From JANPPS01 sp965246925 (GTDB lineage Bacteria; Pseudomonadota; Alphaproteobacteria; Acetobacterales; Acetobacteraceae), in the NCBI GenBank assembly GCA_965246925.1, contig OZ251994.1, positions 372,001 through 436,000 on the forward strand: DNA of 64,000 nucleotides, read 5' to 3'. This document shows, in pieces, positions 54,933 to 62,889 of the stretch; the first letter of the stretch is position 1, and each line of letters begins with the position of its first letter. The notes under the pieces are model-generated. The model ran no database searches, was not told the DNA's origin, and saw only the letters and a program-made list of their open reading frames with translations. A program made the translations under genes and the position numbers.

Positions 54933-55692
54933 TCAGCGCGCGCGGCGATCAGGCCGGAGCAGGTCGAGGTAGCCGCCTCGCATGAGACGGAGGCCATAAC
55001 GGACGAGGCGGATGGCCTGCGCCCGATAAGTGTCGTCGCGGAACTCGGCACCCTTGGGCACGCGCTCGCCGAACAGCGCCTCGGCGACGGCGCGGTAGTC
55101 CGCGCCCGCGAGCGAACCGTCGAGCGCGCGGAGCGCCAGCTTGAGCCGCTGACGGCGGTAGAGCGTCAGGCTGGCAGGCGGCGCACGGCGGCGTACGAGT
55201 AGCCGGTGCAGCCGGCGCGCGGTCTCGATCCTCTCCTCGAAGAGATCGTCGAATGGCAGCACGAAGGCGACTGCGCCCTCGGGCTGGCCGGGAAGGAGCA
55301 GCGCGCCGTTGGACGGCGGGAGCGCGAGCAGGTCGAGATAGTCGCCTTCAGCAGCCGACACGATCAGGGTCGGATCGGCCGCGGCGAGGTCGGGGCCTGC
55401 GAACAGCGCGCCCGGCAGGCGCGTCAACAGCGCCAGGCGCGGGTCGGCCTGCGGCAGCCATACCGTAATGGCTTGGTCAGCACGGATGCGCGGGTCGACC
55501 GCGAAATCGCAACCCCCAGCGCGCGAGTGCCGGAGGAGGTTGAGCTGCGGGTGGATCGCCGCTTAGCGTCGCGTAGTCGGCGGCGTATTGGTCGTTGCGC
55601 CGCAAGAACTCGTGCGCGATCTTCTCGACGCCGATCTCGTCCACATAGTCGTAGGCGGGGCTGCTCCGCCAATCGCCGCCCCTTTCGGACAT
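54933..55692 (-). CDS. FseA-like excision activator, DUF6499-DUF2285, joined by a +1 frameshift
   Basis: A 71-codon first frame (55692-55477) encodes a DUF6499-type domain (GDWRSSPAYDYVDEIGVEKI, AHEFLRRNDQYAADY, ALARWGLRF). The DUF2285 domain (AVDPRIRADQAITVWLPQAD through RRQRLKLALRALDGSLAGADYRAVAEALFGE to MRGGYLDLLRP) is in the next frame. Skipping one C at 55503 joins the two exactly. In ICEMlSymR7A, FseA is made by programmed +1 frameshifting of two overlapping frames of this same domain pair. A sequencing error or pseudogene is the alternative. Confidence 0.72.
55500..55509 (-). promoter_or_regulatory. Candidate +1 frameshift site
   Basis: On the minus strand CGA TTT CGC GGT ends the first frame region. 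Moving the Phe tRNA from TTT to TTC (TTT_C) and continuing with GCG GTC GAC restores the second frame. The first frame terminates only at 55477-55479, so the overlap is short. Confidence 0.5.
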
Positions 55693-55696
55693 GCGA

Positions 55697-55716
55697 CGTC
55701 CCTCCACAAAGGGACG
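55697..55716 (-). promoter_or_regulatory. Leader hairpin covering the FseA-like ribosome site
   Basis: CGTCCCT and AGGGACG are perfect 7-bp arms with a 6-nt loop, 4 nt upstream of the ATG at 55692. On the mRNA the arm contains the GGAGGGA ribosome site, so folding could limit translation. Confidence 0.4.
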
Positions 55717-55828
55717 CCTACGCCGCGACTCGGGAGGTACGTCCCACACGCAGGCTATGCGCGAGTAGCTGTGCCCTTATAGGTGGGTGGGGCGCAACGC
55801 GTGTTGCTCCACCTGCAACATCAAGGGC

Positions 55829-56101
55829 TTAGTGGGCGTAGCGGCCCGAGAGAAGGTCGCGATATCCGGTCTGTGTCATCCACTGCGCACGTTCGAGGTG
55901 GGCGGTGTGAATGCGGTGCGCGCGTTCGGGATCAGCATGGGGATCGATCCCGAGCACAATGGTGGCCACCTCACGCCAGTCCGCGTGCTCGGCCGCCGCG
56001 TCGAGAAGCCGGAGGTAGGTCTTCAGGTGCGAGCGGTCGTAATCGGTCAGGTGGTCTGACGCGGGCGGCGCATCGGCAACGGGCAAGGGGGCGGCGGTCA
56101 T
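55829..56101 (-). CDS. Small DUF2285-like protein, QseM-type antiactivator
   Basis: The 90-aa protein from ATG 56101 (GGGAG ribosome site) has the DUF2285-like end MTQTGYRDLLSGRYAH, close to MRGGYLDLLRP in the FseA-like protein, and a DYDRSHLKTYLRLLDAAAEHADWREVATIVLGIDP body. In ICEMlSymR7A a small DUF2285 protein, QseM, binds FseA and blocks excision. It is divergent from a HTH gene, like qseM and qseC. Confidence 0.6.
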   Translation of the reverse strand: MTAAPLPVADAPPASDHLTDYDRSHLKTYLRLLDAAAEHADWREVATIVLGIDPHADPERAHRIHTAHLERAQWMTQTGYRDLLSGRYAH

Positions 56102-56269
56102 CGGCAACTCCCGATCTGGTTCACGACAACGCGGGCACTCGCTCGGTTAACCTTTGCGCCGTCAGGGACGCAACCGTGTTTGCGTTGCGATCTGACGAAG
56201 GTCCGCCGAGCGAAAGCCCTCTGGCGGGTATTATGGTGCGCGGCATTCTAATACGCGACCCGCTCAAAC

Positions 56270-56289
56270 CTCCGGATGGATATCCGGAG
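56270..56289. promoter_or_regulatory. Palindromic operator over the XRE start codon
   Basis: CTCCGGAT-GGAT-ATCCGGAG has perfect 8-bp arms and covers the ATG at 56276. Binding here would block the XRE gene, suggesting autoregulation. A second, weaker inverted repeat (CGCAAC/GTTGCG, 56169-56189) lies in the divergent gap. Confidence 0.55.
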
Positions 56290-56551
56290 TCTCTTCGGCG
56301 GCAACATGCGCCGCCTACGGCTCGCGGCCGGACTCAGTCAGGACGCGGTGGCGGTGCGAATGGGCGTCGATCGCGCCCATGTCTCGAGCATGGAGCGAGG
56401 GCAGCAGAACGTCACCCTGGCGATCCTGCACCAGGCGGCGCAGGCGATTGGCGTGAAGCCGGCGGCGATGCTGGAAGAGAGCGCCGAACCGCCGCCGCCG
56501 ATCGGAACCAAGGCACCGCGAACCCGCCGCGTAGTTCGGCCTCGGCAATAA
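56276..56551 (+). CDS. XRE-family HTH regulator, QseC-like
   Basis: The 91-aa protein is one helix-turn-helix (MRRLRLAAGLSQDAVAVRMGVDRAHVSSMERGQQNVTLAILHQAAQAIGV) with a short basic tail. It faces the QseM-like gene across a 174-nt gap. In ICEMlSymR7A, QseC is a small HTH protein that binds between the divergent qseM and qseC genes. The same control is plausible here. No clear ribosome site precedes the ATG. Confidence 0.72.
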   Translation: MDIRSLFGGNMRRLRLAAGLSQDAVAVRMGVDRAHVSSMERGQQNVTLAILHQAAQAIGVKPAAMLEESAEPPPPIGTKAPRTRRVVRPRQ

Positions 56552-56648
56552 GCCTCCCGTCGAAGATCGATTGGAGCGCGGCTCGGTCGTCGGCATCAAA
56601 CGCGAATGCCCCGCCCGGGTGGTCCTGGGCGGGGCGGCGTGGTCCGGC

Positions 56649-56975
56649 TCAGTCGCCGTTGCGCTTGCCGTTGGGGCGCGACCAGATCAGCGAGTAGGTC
56701 TCGGCGCCCTCGTCGTCGAAGAGGTTGGCGTAGATCGGGGCGGTGAAGCTCGGGTCGTCGAGCTTGACCGAGAGGTAGTCCCGGCCCTCGTTCGAGCGCT
56801 TGGTCCAGGCGGCGCCGATCTCGGCCTTGCCGACGAAGACCCGGTGGGTGGGAGCATTGTCGTTCGAGCGGTTATCCTCGGCCGTGACCCGGACGCCCTT
56901 GGCCTGGACCGAGAGGGTGGTGATGTCGCCGGTGTAGCCGTTGCCGCTCTTCTTGAAGGTGCCGATGGTCGCCAT
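56649..56975 (-). CDS. DUF736 family protein
   Basis: The 108-aa protein (MATIGTFKKSGNGYTGDITT, then AEDNRSNDNAPTHRVFVGKAEIGAAWTKRSNEGRDYLSVKLDDPSF and ANLFDDEGAETYSLIWSR) matches DUF736, a conserved small protein on alphaproteobacterial ICEs and plasmids. The fold looks like a single beta-rich domain, and its role is unknown. It has an AGGAAC ribosome site and, 85 nt upstream, a structured leader copy (57060-57168). Confidence 0.9.
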   Translation of the reverse strand: MATIGTFKKSGNGYTGDITTLSVQAKGVRVTAEDNRSNDNAPTHRVFVGKAEIGAAWTKRSNEGRDYLSVKLDDPSFTAPIYANLFDDEGAETYSLIWSRPNGKRNGD

Positions 56976-57059
56976 GATGAAGTTCCTTTCAGTGTCTCGA
57001 GCCCCGCGCCCATCGCGGTCTCGATGGCGGTCAAAGGGCCGGAGGCGACCGACGCCGCA

Positions 57060-57168
57060 CCCGCTTGCGGGCCGCAGCACAGCGGAGGACGGCGACCGGG
57101 AGATCTTTCTTGCCTCGCGAGGAATGGCGGCGTGCCGCCAGGGAAGAAAGTCGATCGGACACCGTTGC
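57060..57168 (-). ncRNA. Structured leader element, copy 1 (before DUF736)
   Basis: CTTTCTT (57105-57111) pairs with AAGAAAG (57144-57150), enclosing TGGCGGC/GCCGCCA (57125-57140) and a CTCGCGAG. A second hairpin CCCGC-TT-GCGGG (57060-57071) lies nearer the gene. The same architecture recurs at 61540-61655 with a changed loop (GT versus ACG) but preserved stems. Confidence 0.5.
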
Positions 57169-57619
57169 GGCTGAGGCGGTCGAGGCTTCAGCCGACCTTC
57201 GGCCAGACCAGGCCATCACGGAGGCGGCGTGGGCCGCGGGCATGACGACACGATCCGAAAGGAACCCTGGCGGCCCCGCGTTCGCGCTTCAAGGCGGCGA
57301 CGGTGCCCGGCGCGTCACCGGCGGTTCTGGCGCGCACAAGGGCGGGGTTGCCCAGGAGGTCGCCCGACGCTGCTTCCCGCCCCGGTGTCTGGCGATCAGG
57401 CCGAGGTCCCGTTCTGGACTTCGCTCAACGGGATCCGGGCAGCCGCTCTGCTCGCGGCCCAAAGCTTTGCCGACTCCCGCTCACGACCATCAAGCCGGGC
57501 GAAAGCGACCGACCCGCTGCGCTGGGCGTGCGTCCAGGCAGCAACGGGACGGACCGTCTCCTCCGCCCGACCCAGGACCACCCGGGCGGGGCGTTCGCGC
57601 CTGACGACAGAGTAGCGGA
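57169..57619. other. Gene-free stretch between the leader element and the membrane-protein gene
   Basis: About 450 nt without a supported gene. The frames that cross it have no protein-like composition. A GGGCAGCCGCTCTGCTCGCGGC-like stretch near 57435-57456 weakly resembles one near 61705-61730, again upstream of an ICE gene, so the segment may share a degenerate origin with the second leader region. Confidence 0.3.
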
Positions 57620-58072
57620 CTATTCCGCAGCGATCATGGCGCTCGGCTCGGGACGTCGCTCGACCGGGATCAGCGGGACCATCATGCGGCCGAGCGCGGT
57701 CAACCCCACGACGACCGCGCCGGAGACCGCGAACACCTGCCGCCACGTCTCCGAGGGCATGGTCAGCGCCGCGAGGCCGTGGGTTGCGTGGTAGCCGGCG
57801 AACGCGGCCGGTCCCGCAAACACCAGCGCGATCACGCCTCGCAGCAGCATCGACGGGACCAGCGCGATGGCGAACTGGCCAAGCACCAGCGTGCCGATGC
57901 CGGCGATGAAGCCGATCGCAACCGCGCCGAACGGCCCGGCGCCCGAATGCATCGCCGCCACTCCGGCGGTGACCGCGGCGAACAAGGGCAGCGCGAAGAC
58001 GGCCAAGTTGAACATGAGCCAGCACAGCGCGACGACGCCGGCCATGCAGAGCAGGATTCCGAGAATGATCAT
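57620..58072 (-). CDS. Four-helix membrane protein of the ICE backbone, unknown function
   Basis: The 150-aa protein is mostly four hydrophobic segments (IILGILLCMAGVVALCWLMF, LFAAVTAGVAAMHSGAG, ALVPSMLLRGVIALVFAGPAAFAGY, and VFAVSGAVVVGLTALGRMMV), then a Pro-rich tail. The start ATG at 58072 follows a frame with no protein character. It is likely an inner-membrane ICE protein; a role cannot be assigned. Confidence 0.75.
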   Translation of the reverse strand: MIILGILLCMAGVVALCWLMFNLAVFALPLFAAVTAGVAAMHSGAGPFGAVAIGFIAGIGTLVLGQFAIALVPSMLLRGVIALVFAGPAAFAGYHATHGLAALTMPSETWRQVFAVSGAVVVGLTALGRMMVPLIPVERRPEPSAMIAAE

Positions 58073-58206
58073 GGCGGCGGTCTCCGTTGAAATGAGGAAC
58101 GGTCGCACCTCCACCACCACCGCGGCGCGGGCTTCAGTATAGCCGCGAAAGAGGCTCCGTGGGAGAGCGGATTTGCGCCCCCGCGGCAGCCGCATATCGG
58201 GTGGCG

Positions 58207-58368
58207 TCAGGCCCACGGATCATATTCGTGGACCACGCTTGCGGGGTCGCCGTCGAACTCGGAGGTCGGCGCGACGCTGTAGCCGGACCCGGCCTTGAAG
58301 AGGGTAACGCAGACCATCAAGGACTTGGCGAGGCTCCAGGCGTTTCGTTGGGCGAGAGAAAGGGACAT
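58207..58368 (-). CDS. 53-aa conserved-looking small protein
   Basis: The short frame reads MSLSLAQRNAWSLAKSLMVC, then LFKAGSGYSVAPTSEFDGDP and ends VVHEYDPWA. The even composition, acidic end and its place within the conserved ICE block make it look real. I recognise similar proteins from related elements but no function. A GCGGGGA/TCCCCGC hairpin (58390-58406) lies 21 nt upstream. Confidence 0.6.
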   Translation of the reverse strand: MSLSLAQRNAWSLAKSLMVCVTLFKAGSGYSVAPTSEFDGDPASVVHEYDPWA

Positions 58369-58682
58369 CTTACCGGCTCCTGTCTGGAGGCGGGGACCAT
58401 CCCCGCTCGACAGGCGCCCGATGTGTTCGGGCCACGGCCGCGATCACCGCGCAGATGAAGGCGCAGCGGCCGCAAGCTTTAGCTTAGCGGACCCTTCACG
58501 GGTTGATCGTGGAAGGCCGGGGACTGGACCAAGGATTGCGCCAGAGAGAGCGGGGTGGACCCGCATCCCGAGAAGCCAGTCGTCTTGGCGATGCAACAAT
58601 GCTGTGAGACACCTAGCGTCGCGCGAAACTGCCTCGCTTCCAGGCCATGCGAGGTGCAGGGGCGGTAACGGGGGGATCCGGC
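58369..58682. other. Gap between the small protein and the PLD gene
   Basis: This 314-nt stretch holds the hairpin at 58390-58406 and presumably the divergent promoters of the 53-aa gene and the PLD-like gene. No gene is supported. Confidence 0.4.
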
Positions 58683-60506
58683 ATGAGTTCGATCAGTGTG
58701 CATGGTGGCGCCGTCGCGATCAGAGCCTATCGCGGGGATGCCAAGACGCTGCTTGCGTTCGACATCATCAGCGAGGTTGCCCGCGCCGACCTGGCCGGTT
58801 TCACGATCCAGGTTACGCCGCCCGGCGTCGAGCCCTTCTATATCCAGAACAACCTTCGCTTCGAAGACCCGGGCGCGCATGCCCAGGACCCGAAGGAGCC
58901 AGCTTTCTCGAGCATCAACGCCCCGATTCACAAGTTCCGTTGGGTGCATGTTCCGGGCTCGGTCCATCAAGGGCTGAAGCCCGTCGTCGGGGTCTATCGC
59001 TATACGGTGACGCCGCGTTACTTCGACGCGAAGGCGTCCCTCAAGCCGCTCGACAATGCGCTGAGTGTTTCGGTCGACATCGAGGTGTCTCCATTCGAGT
59101 CGGGCAAGGTCGCGCTCGGTTTCACGCGCGGGTTTACCCAGTCGCAGGCGTTCGTTCGACATTTCGGCCTGCACGCGCCCATCAAGCCGAAGGACGCCGA
59201 ACTCCTGTTCGACACGAGCCAGGAATCTGGTGTCAACGCGACCGGCGAGCACTTTACCTTCGCGCAGCAGTACGAATGGCTTGGATTTACGGCGCGTCGG
59301 AGGATCTTCGACCTTTTGAGTGAGATCGCAGGCGACGAGAGCCTGACCCTGGATCTCTTCGCCTACGACCTGAACGAGCCCGATTTCATCAAGGAACTGC
59401 TTGGGCTTGCCGAGGCAAAGCGTATCCGCGTCATCTTGGACAACGCGGCGCTGCATCATGCCGCCGACGGCTCCAAGCCAGAGGACGAATTCGAGGCGTT
59501 GTTTGCCGAGAAGGCCGGTGCCGACCGGATGAAACGGGGCAAGTTCAGCCGCTACGCGCACGACAAGGTCCTTGTCGTGAAGAAGAACGGAGCGCCTTTG
59601 AAGGTCCTGACCGGCTCGACAAATTTCTCCGTTACAGGATTCTACGTCAACTCGAACCACGTGCTGGTGTTCGATGACCCTGGTGTCGCCGCCGCCTACG
59701 CCGACGCCTTCCAGACCGCATGGGATGGCGATGTGCATACCGCAGTGTTCGCAAACTCGGCGCTTGCGACGACGCCCTCCACGTTCGGCGGCGGCGGGCT
59801 GCCGTCAATGTCGATCACATTCTCGCCGCACACGGTGAACGACGCCTCGCACATCCTCGGCGACCTCGTCGCGAGGATAGAGGCCGAAGGGAAGGTTGAA
59901 GGGGGTAAAGGGAGCGTCCTGTTCGCGGTCATGCAGTTGGACGGCGGGGCCGACAATCCGGTCTACGAATCCCTCGACGCGCTTCACGAGAACCAGTCGA
60001 TCTTCAGCTATGGGATCTCGGACACGCCCAACGGCATCGCGCTCTACCCCGTTCGGCAGAAGACCGGTGTGCTGGTGACCGGCAAGCCGGTGAACACGCA
60101 GCTTCCGCCACCGTTTAACCAGGTGCCCGGTGTGGGGCTTGGCCACCAGGTGCATCACAAGTTCGTCGTCTGCGGGTTCAACGGCAGCGATCCGGTCGTT
60201 TATTGCGGCTCGTCGAATCTCGCACTCAAAGGCGAGGAAGTGAACGGGGACAACCTGCTCGCCATCCGGGATGGCGACATCGCTACGGTCTTCGCAATCG
60301 AGGCATTGGCGCTGGTCGATCACTTCGACTTCCTAGACCGCACGGCGAACGGCCCCAAAGCCAAGGGCACCAAAACGCCGCCTGCGCTCAAGCAACAGGC
60401 AGCCGCCGCGGCGGGCTGGTTCCTCGGTACGAGCGATGTCTGGTCGCATAAGTATTTCGACGGCTCGGATCTTCACAGCGTCGATCGCGAGCTATTTGCC
60501 GGCTGA
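58683..60506 (+). CDS. Phospholipase D-like protein, cargo
   Basis: The 607-aa protein has two PLD/HKD motifs: HDKVLVV near 292 followed by LTGSTNFS, and HHKFVVCGF near 490 followed by YCGSSNLA. The first 190 residues form an N-terminal beta-rich region (VTPPGVEPFYIQNNLRFEDP) without a recognised family. HKD enzymes cut phosphodiester bonds in lipids or nucleic acids. It is the only plus-strand gene in a block of minus-strand backbone genes, which suggests an inserted cargo gene, perhaps for defence. Confidence 0.85.
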   Translation: MSSISVHGGAVAIRAYRGDAKTLLAFDIISEVARADLAGFTIQVTPPGVEPFYIQNNLRFEDPGAHAQDPKEPAFSSINAPIHKFRWVHVPGSVHQGLKPVVGVYRYTVTPRYFDAKASLKPLDNALSVSVDIEVSPFESGKVALGFTRGFTQSQAFVRHFGLHAPIKPKDAELLFDTSQESGVNATGEHFTFAQQYEWLGFTARRRIFDLLSEIAGDESLTLDLFAYDLNEPDFIKELLGLAEAKRIRVILDNAALHHAADGSKPEDEFEALFAEKAGADRMKRGKFSRYAHDKVLVVKKNGAPLKVLTGSTNFSVTGFYVNSNHVLVFDDPGVAAAYADAFQTAWDGDVHTAVFANSALATTPSTFGGGGLPSMSITFSPHTVNDASHILGDLVARIEAEGKVEGGKGSVLFAVMQLDGGADNPVYESLDALHENQSIFSYGISDTPNGIALYPVRQKTGVLVTGKPVNTQLPPPFNQVPGVGLGHQVHHKFVVCGFNGSDPVVYCGSSNLALKGEEVNGDNLLAIRDGDIATVFAIEALALVDHFDFLDRTANGPKAKGTKTPPALKQQAAAAAGWFLGTSDVWSHKYFDGSDLHSVDRELFAG

Positions 60507-60519
60507 GTGACCGCGGCGC

Positions 60520-61461
60520 TCACGCGCCGCCTGCCTTCCTGAAGTCGAACAGCGGGATACCCATCTTCTTCGCCTTGTCGGCAAGGTTGTCCTGGATGCC
60601 GGTGCCGGGAAACACCACGACCCCGATCGGCAGGACGTCGAGCATCTGATCGTTGCGCTTGAACGGGGCGGCCTTGGCGTGGCGGGTCCAGTCGGGCTTG
60701 AATGCCACCTGCGCGATCTTGCGGGCGTCGGCCCATTTGGCGGCGATCAGCTCGGCGCCCTTCGGCGATCCGCCGTGGAGCAGCACCATGCCGGGATGCT
60801 TGCCATGTACGCGGTCCAGCGCCGCCCAGATCGCCTGATGGTCGTTGACGTCCGCCCCGCCGGTGAACGCCACCTTCGGCCCGGCGGGTAGCAGCACCTG
60901 CGTTTCGGCGCGTTTGCGCGCGGCGATGAAGTCCCGGCTGTCGATCAGCGTCGCGGTGAGCGTGCGGCGGCTGACCAACGAGCCCGAGTGCGGGCGCCAC
61001 GATTTGCCGAAGTGGTGGTCGTAGGCGTCGGAGGCGAGATCGCGCTGGACCTCGTGCGCGTTGCGCCGTTCGATCAGCGTCAGGCCTTCGGCCAGGAGCC
61101 GCTCCAGTTCGACCGACTTCACCTCCGAACCGTCCTGCTCGCGCTGGCTGCGCTGCTGCGCCTGCTCGTTGTCGTCGAGCTCGCGCTCGACCCGGCCCGT
61201 GGCGCGGTGGAGGACGTTGACGAAGCCCCAGAGCAGGTCTTCGAGATCGGGTTCGAGGCGGGTGTCCTGGAAGGCGGAGATGAAGGCGTCGAACGTGTCG
61301 GCGACGGCGGCGCGGACCAGGCGGTCCTCGGGCAGCGGCCTCGGATCGGGTTCGCCCTCGAACGCGCGGTAGCCGAAGAGCTGGAGTTCGTGGAGGAGGT
61401 GAGCGGTCGGGCTCTCGGCATGATCGGGTTCGTGATCGTCGGTGTGCGGCAGTTGAGTCAT
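60520..61461 (-). CDS. DUF2493 (SLOG-fold) protein
   Basis: The 313-aa protein has a helical N-terminal half (HTDDHEPDHAESPTAHLLHE) and a C-terminal DUF2493 domain (VAFTGGADVNDHQAIWAALDRVHGKHPGMVLLHGGSPKGAELIAAKWA). The GG-x-D and HGGSPKGAE motifs fit a nucleotide-binding SLOG fold related to YpsA. Its ligand is unknown; such proteins are common beside toprim and ParB genes on ICEs. A structured leader copy lies 79 nt upstream (61540-61655). Confidence 0.85.
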   Translation of the reverse strand: MTQLPHTDDHEPDHAESPTAHLLHELQLFGYRAFEGEPDPRPLPEDRLVRAAVADTFDAFISAFQDTRLEPDLEDLLWGFVNVLHRATGRVERELDDNEQAQQRSQREQDGSEVKSVELERLLAEGLTLIERRNAHEVQRDLASDAYDHHFGKSWRPHSGSLVSRRTLTATLIDSRDFIAARKRAETQVLLPAGPKVAFTGGADVNDHQAIWAALDRVHGKHPGMVLLHGGSPKGAELIAAKWADARKIAQVAFKPDWTRHAKAAPFKRNDQMLDVLPIGVVVFPGTGIQDNLADKAKKMGIPLFDFRKAGGA

Positions 61462-61539
61462 GGTGTTCGCCTCCGGCAGGTCGACCGCGCCCTTCGCGGC
61501 CTCGTGGGCGACGAAGAGCGGGGGCGGACCGGACCTGCA

Positions 61540-61655
61540 CCGCGGGGCTCTTGCCCGCGGCCAAAGCGCAGCGGAGGACGGCGAGCACGACTTTCTTGTC
61601 TCGCGAGGAATGGCGGCACGGCCGCCAGGGGAAGAAAGTCGCGCGCAGCCGTTGC
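61540..61655 (-). ncRNA. Structured leader element, copy 2 (before DUF2493)
   Basis: CGACTTTCTT (61588-61597) pairs with AAGAAAGTCG (61632-61641), enclosing TGGCGGC-ACG-GCCGCCA (61611-61627) and CTCGCGAG. A nearby CCGCGGG/CCCGCGG hairpin (61540-61560) matches the place of one in copy 1. The segment 61462-61767 otherwise has no gene. Confidence 0.5.
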
Positions 61656-61767
61656 CGGCCCGGTCCGCCTCCGGTCCGATCGCCCCTCTCAGAGGCCAGG
61701 GGTGCGGCTCTCCTGCTCGTGGCGCAACACCACACGGCCACCTGCACCGCTGTGAAACACGGTCCTG

Positions 61768-62820
61768 TCAGGCTGCCCGAACGCTCTCCCGCCCCGGGGT
61801 CCAGAACCGCCCGACGTCCTCGGGGGCGAGTTGGACCCGCAAGGCCGCGTGGAGCGCGTCCCGTCCGAGCTGTCGCAGATCCTCGTTGAAATCGCCCCGC
61901 TGTGGCCTCAGCCGCATCGCCTCGATCCCGGCCGCTTCCGCCCTGGTCATCACCGACATCGTTGCGCGTCGCCCGGCCGGATCGTCGTCCTCGGCGACGT
62001 AGAGCCGGTGCAGTCCGACAGGCAGGAGCAAGGCGTCGAGATGGTTGGCCGAGCCTGCGGCGATCACTGGCAGGTTGGGCAATACGGCACGGAGCGACAG
62101 CATGGTCTCCAGCCCTTCGCCGACGGCGACGATCTTATTCACTTTGCCGATGCGGACGCCCTGGCCGTTGATCAGCCCCATCGACCGTCGCGGCGTCGAG
62201 ACCGGCGCCTTCGTCTCGCCGGAGGGGTCGAGCCAGGTGCGATGCACGCCGGTGATGGTGCCTGTCAGGTCGGTAGCGGCGGCGATCAATGCGGGCCAGG
62301 TGGCGCGGGCGGCGTCGGCCGGGTCGTCCTCGTCACCCCGGTAGTAGCAGCGCGGATGGAAACGCAGCGACGTGCAGTCCCGCAAACCCGTAATACCGCG
62401 ATTGCGCAGATACGCTTCTGCGATCGTGCCACGGATCGTCTTCGACATGGCGAACAGGCGGCGAGCTGCCTCTGGTGATCCCTGCGGCGCGGGCGTGACC
62501 GGTTCCCTGGATTCGGGACGAGGCAGGCTCAGGAAGCGTCGGGCTTCGTCGAGGGTCTCCGCCAGCGTCGCGCAGTTCTGCGACTGGGCGATCAGGTCGA
62601 GCAGATCGCCATGCTCCCCCGTCGCCGCGTCGGTCCATTTGCCCGCCGCTCCCCGGTCGGTGCCTTTGAGCCGGACCATCGTCGATCGGCCGGGGGCGTT
62701 GTGGATGTCACCCACGGTCCACCATCGCCCCTCACGCCGACCGTTGGACAAATAGTGCCGGCAGACGGCCTCTGCGTCGTCGGCGAGGCGGCGGGCCAGG
62801 TCTGATGCGGTATTGGGCAT
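61768..62820 (-). CDS. Toprim-domain primase-like protein (DUF7146)
   Basis: The 350-aa protein has an N-terminal DUF7146 region (ASDLARRLADDAEAVCRHYLSNGRREGRWWTVGDI, LRNRGITGLRDCTSLRFHPRCYY) and a C-terminal toprim domain (VAVGEGLETMLSLRAVLPNLPVIAAGSANHLDALLLP then LYVAEDDDPAGRRA, with the Glu and DxD acidic set). It probably acts in replication or processing of the element DNA. ATG 62820 begins a clean frame. Confidence 0.88.
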   Translation of the reverse strand: MPNTASDLARRLADDAEAVCRHYLSNGRREGRWWTVGDIHNAPGRSTMVRLKGTDRGAAGKWTDAATGEHGDLLDLIAQSQNCATLAETLDEARRFLSLPRPESREPVTPAPQGSPEAARRLFAMSKTIRGTIAEAYLRNRGITGLRDCTSLRFHPRCYYRGDEDDPADAARATWPALIAAATDLTGTITGVHRTWLDPSGETKAPVSTPRRSMGLINGQGVRIGKVNKIVAVGEGLETMLSLRAVLPNLPVIAAGSANHLDALLLPVGLHRLYVAEDDDPAGRRATMSVMTRAEAAGIEAMRLRPQRGDFNEDLRQLGRDALHAALRVQLAPEDVGRFWTPGRESVRAA

Positions 62821-62889
62821 CGTCGGCCTTTCGAAAAGAAAAGGGGCCCGCCGTCGCCGGCGAGCCCCAGGGTGGTCACGGGTGCGATG

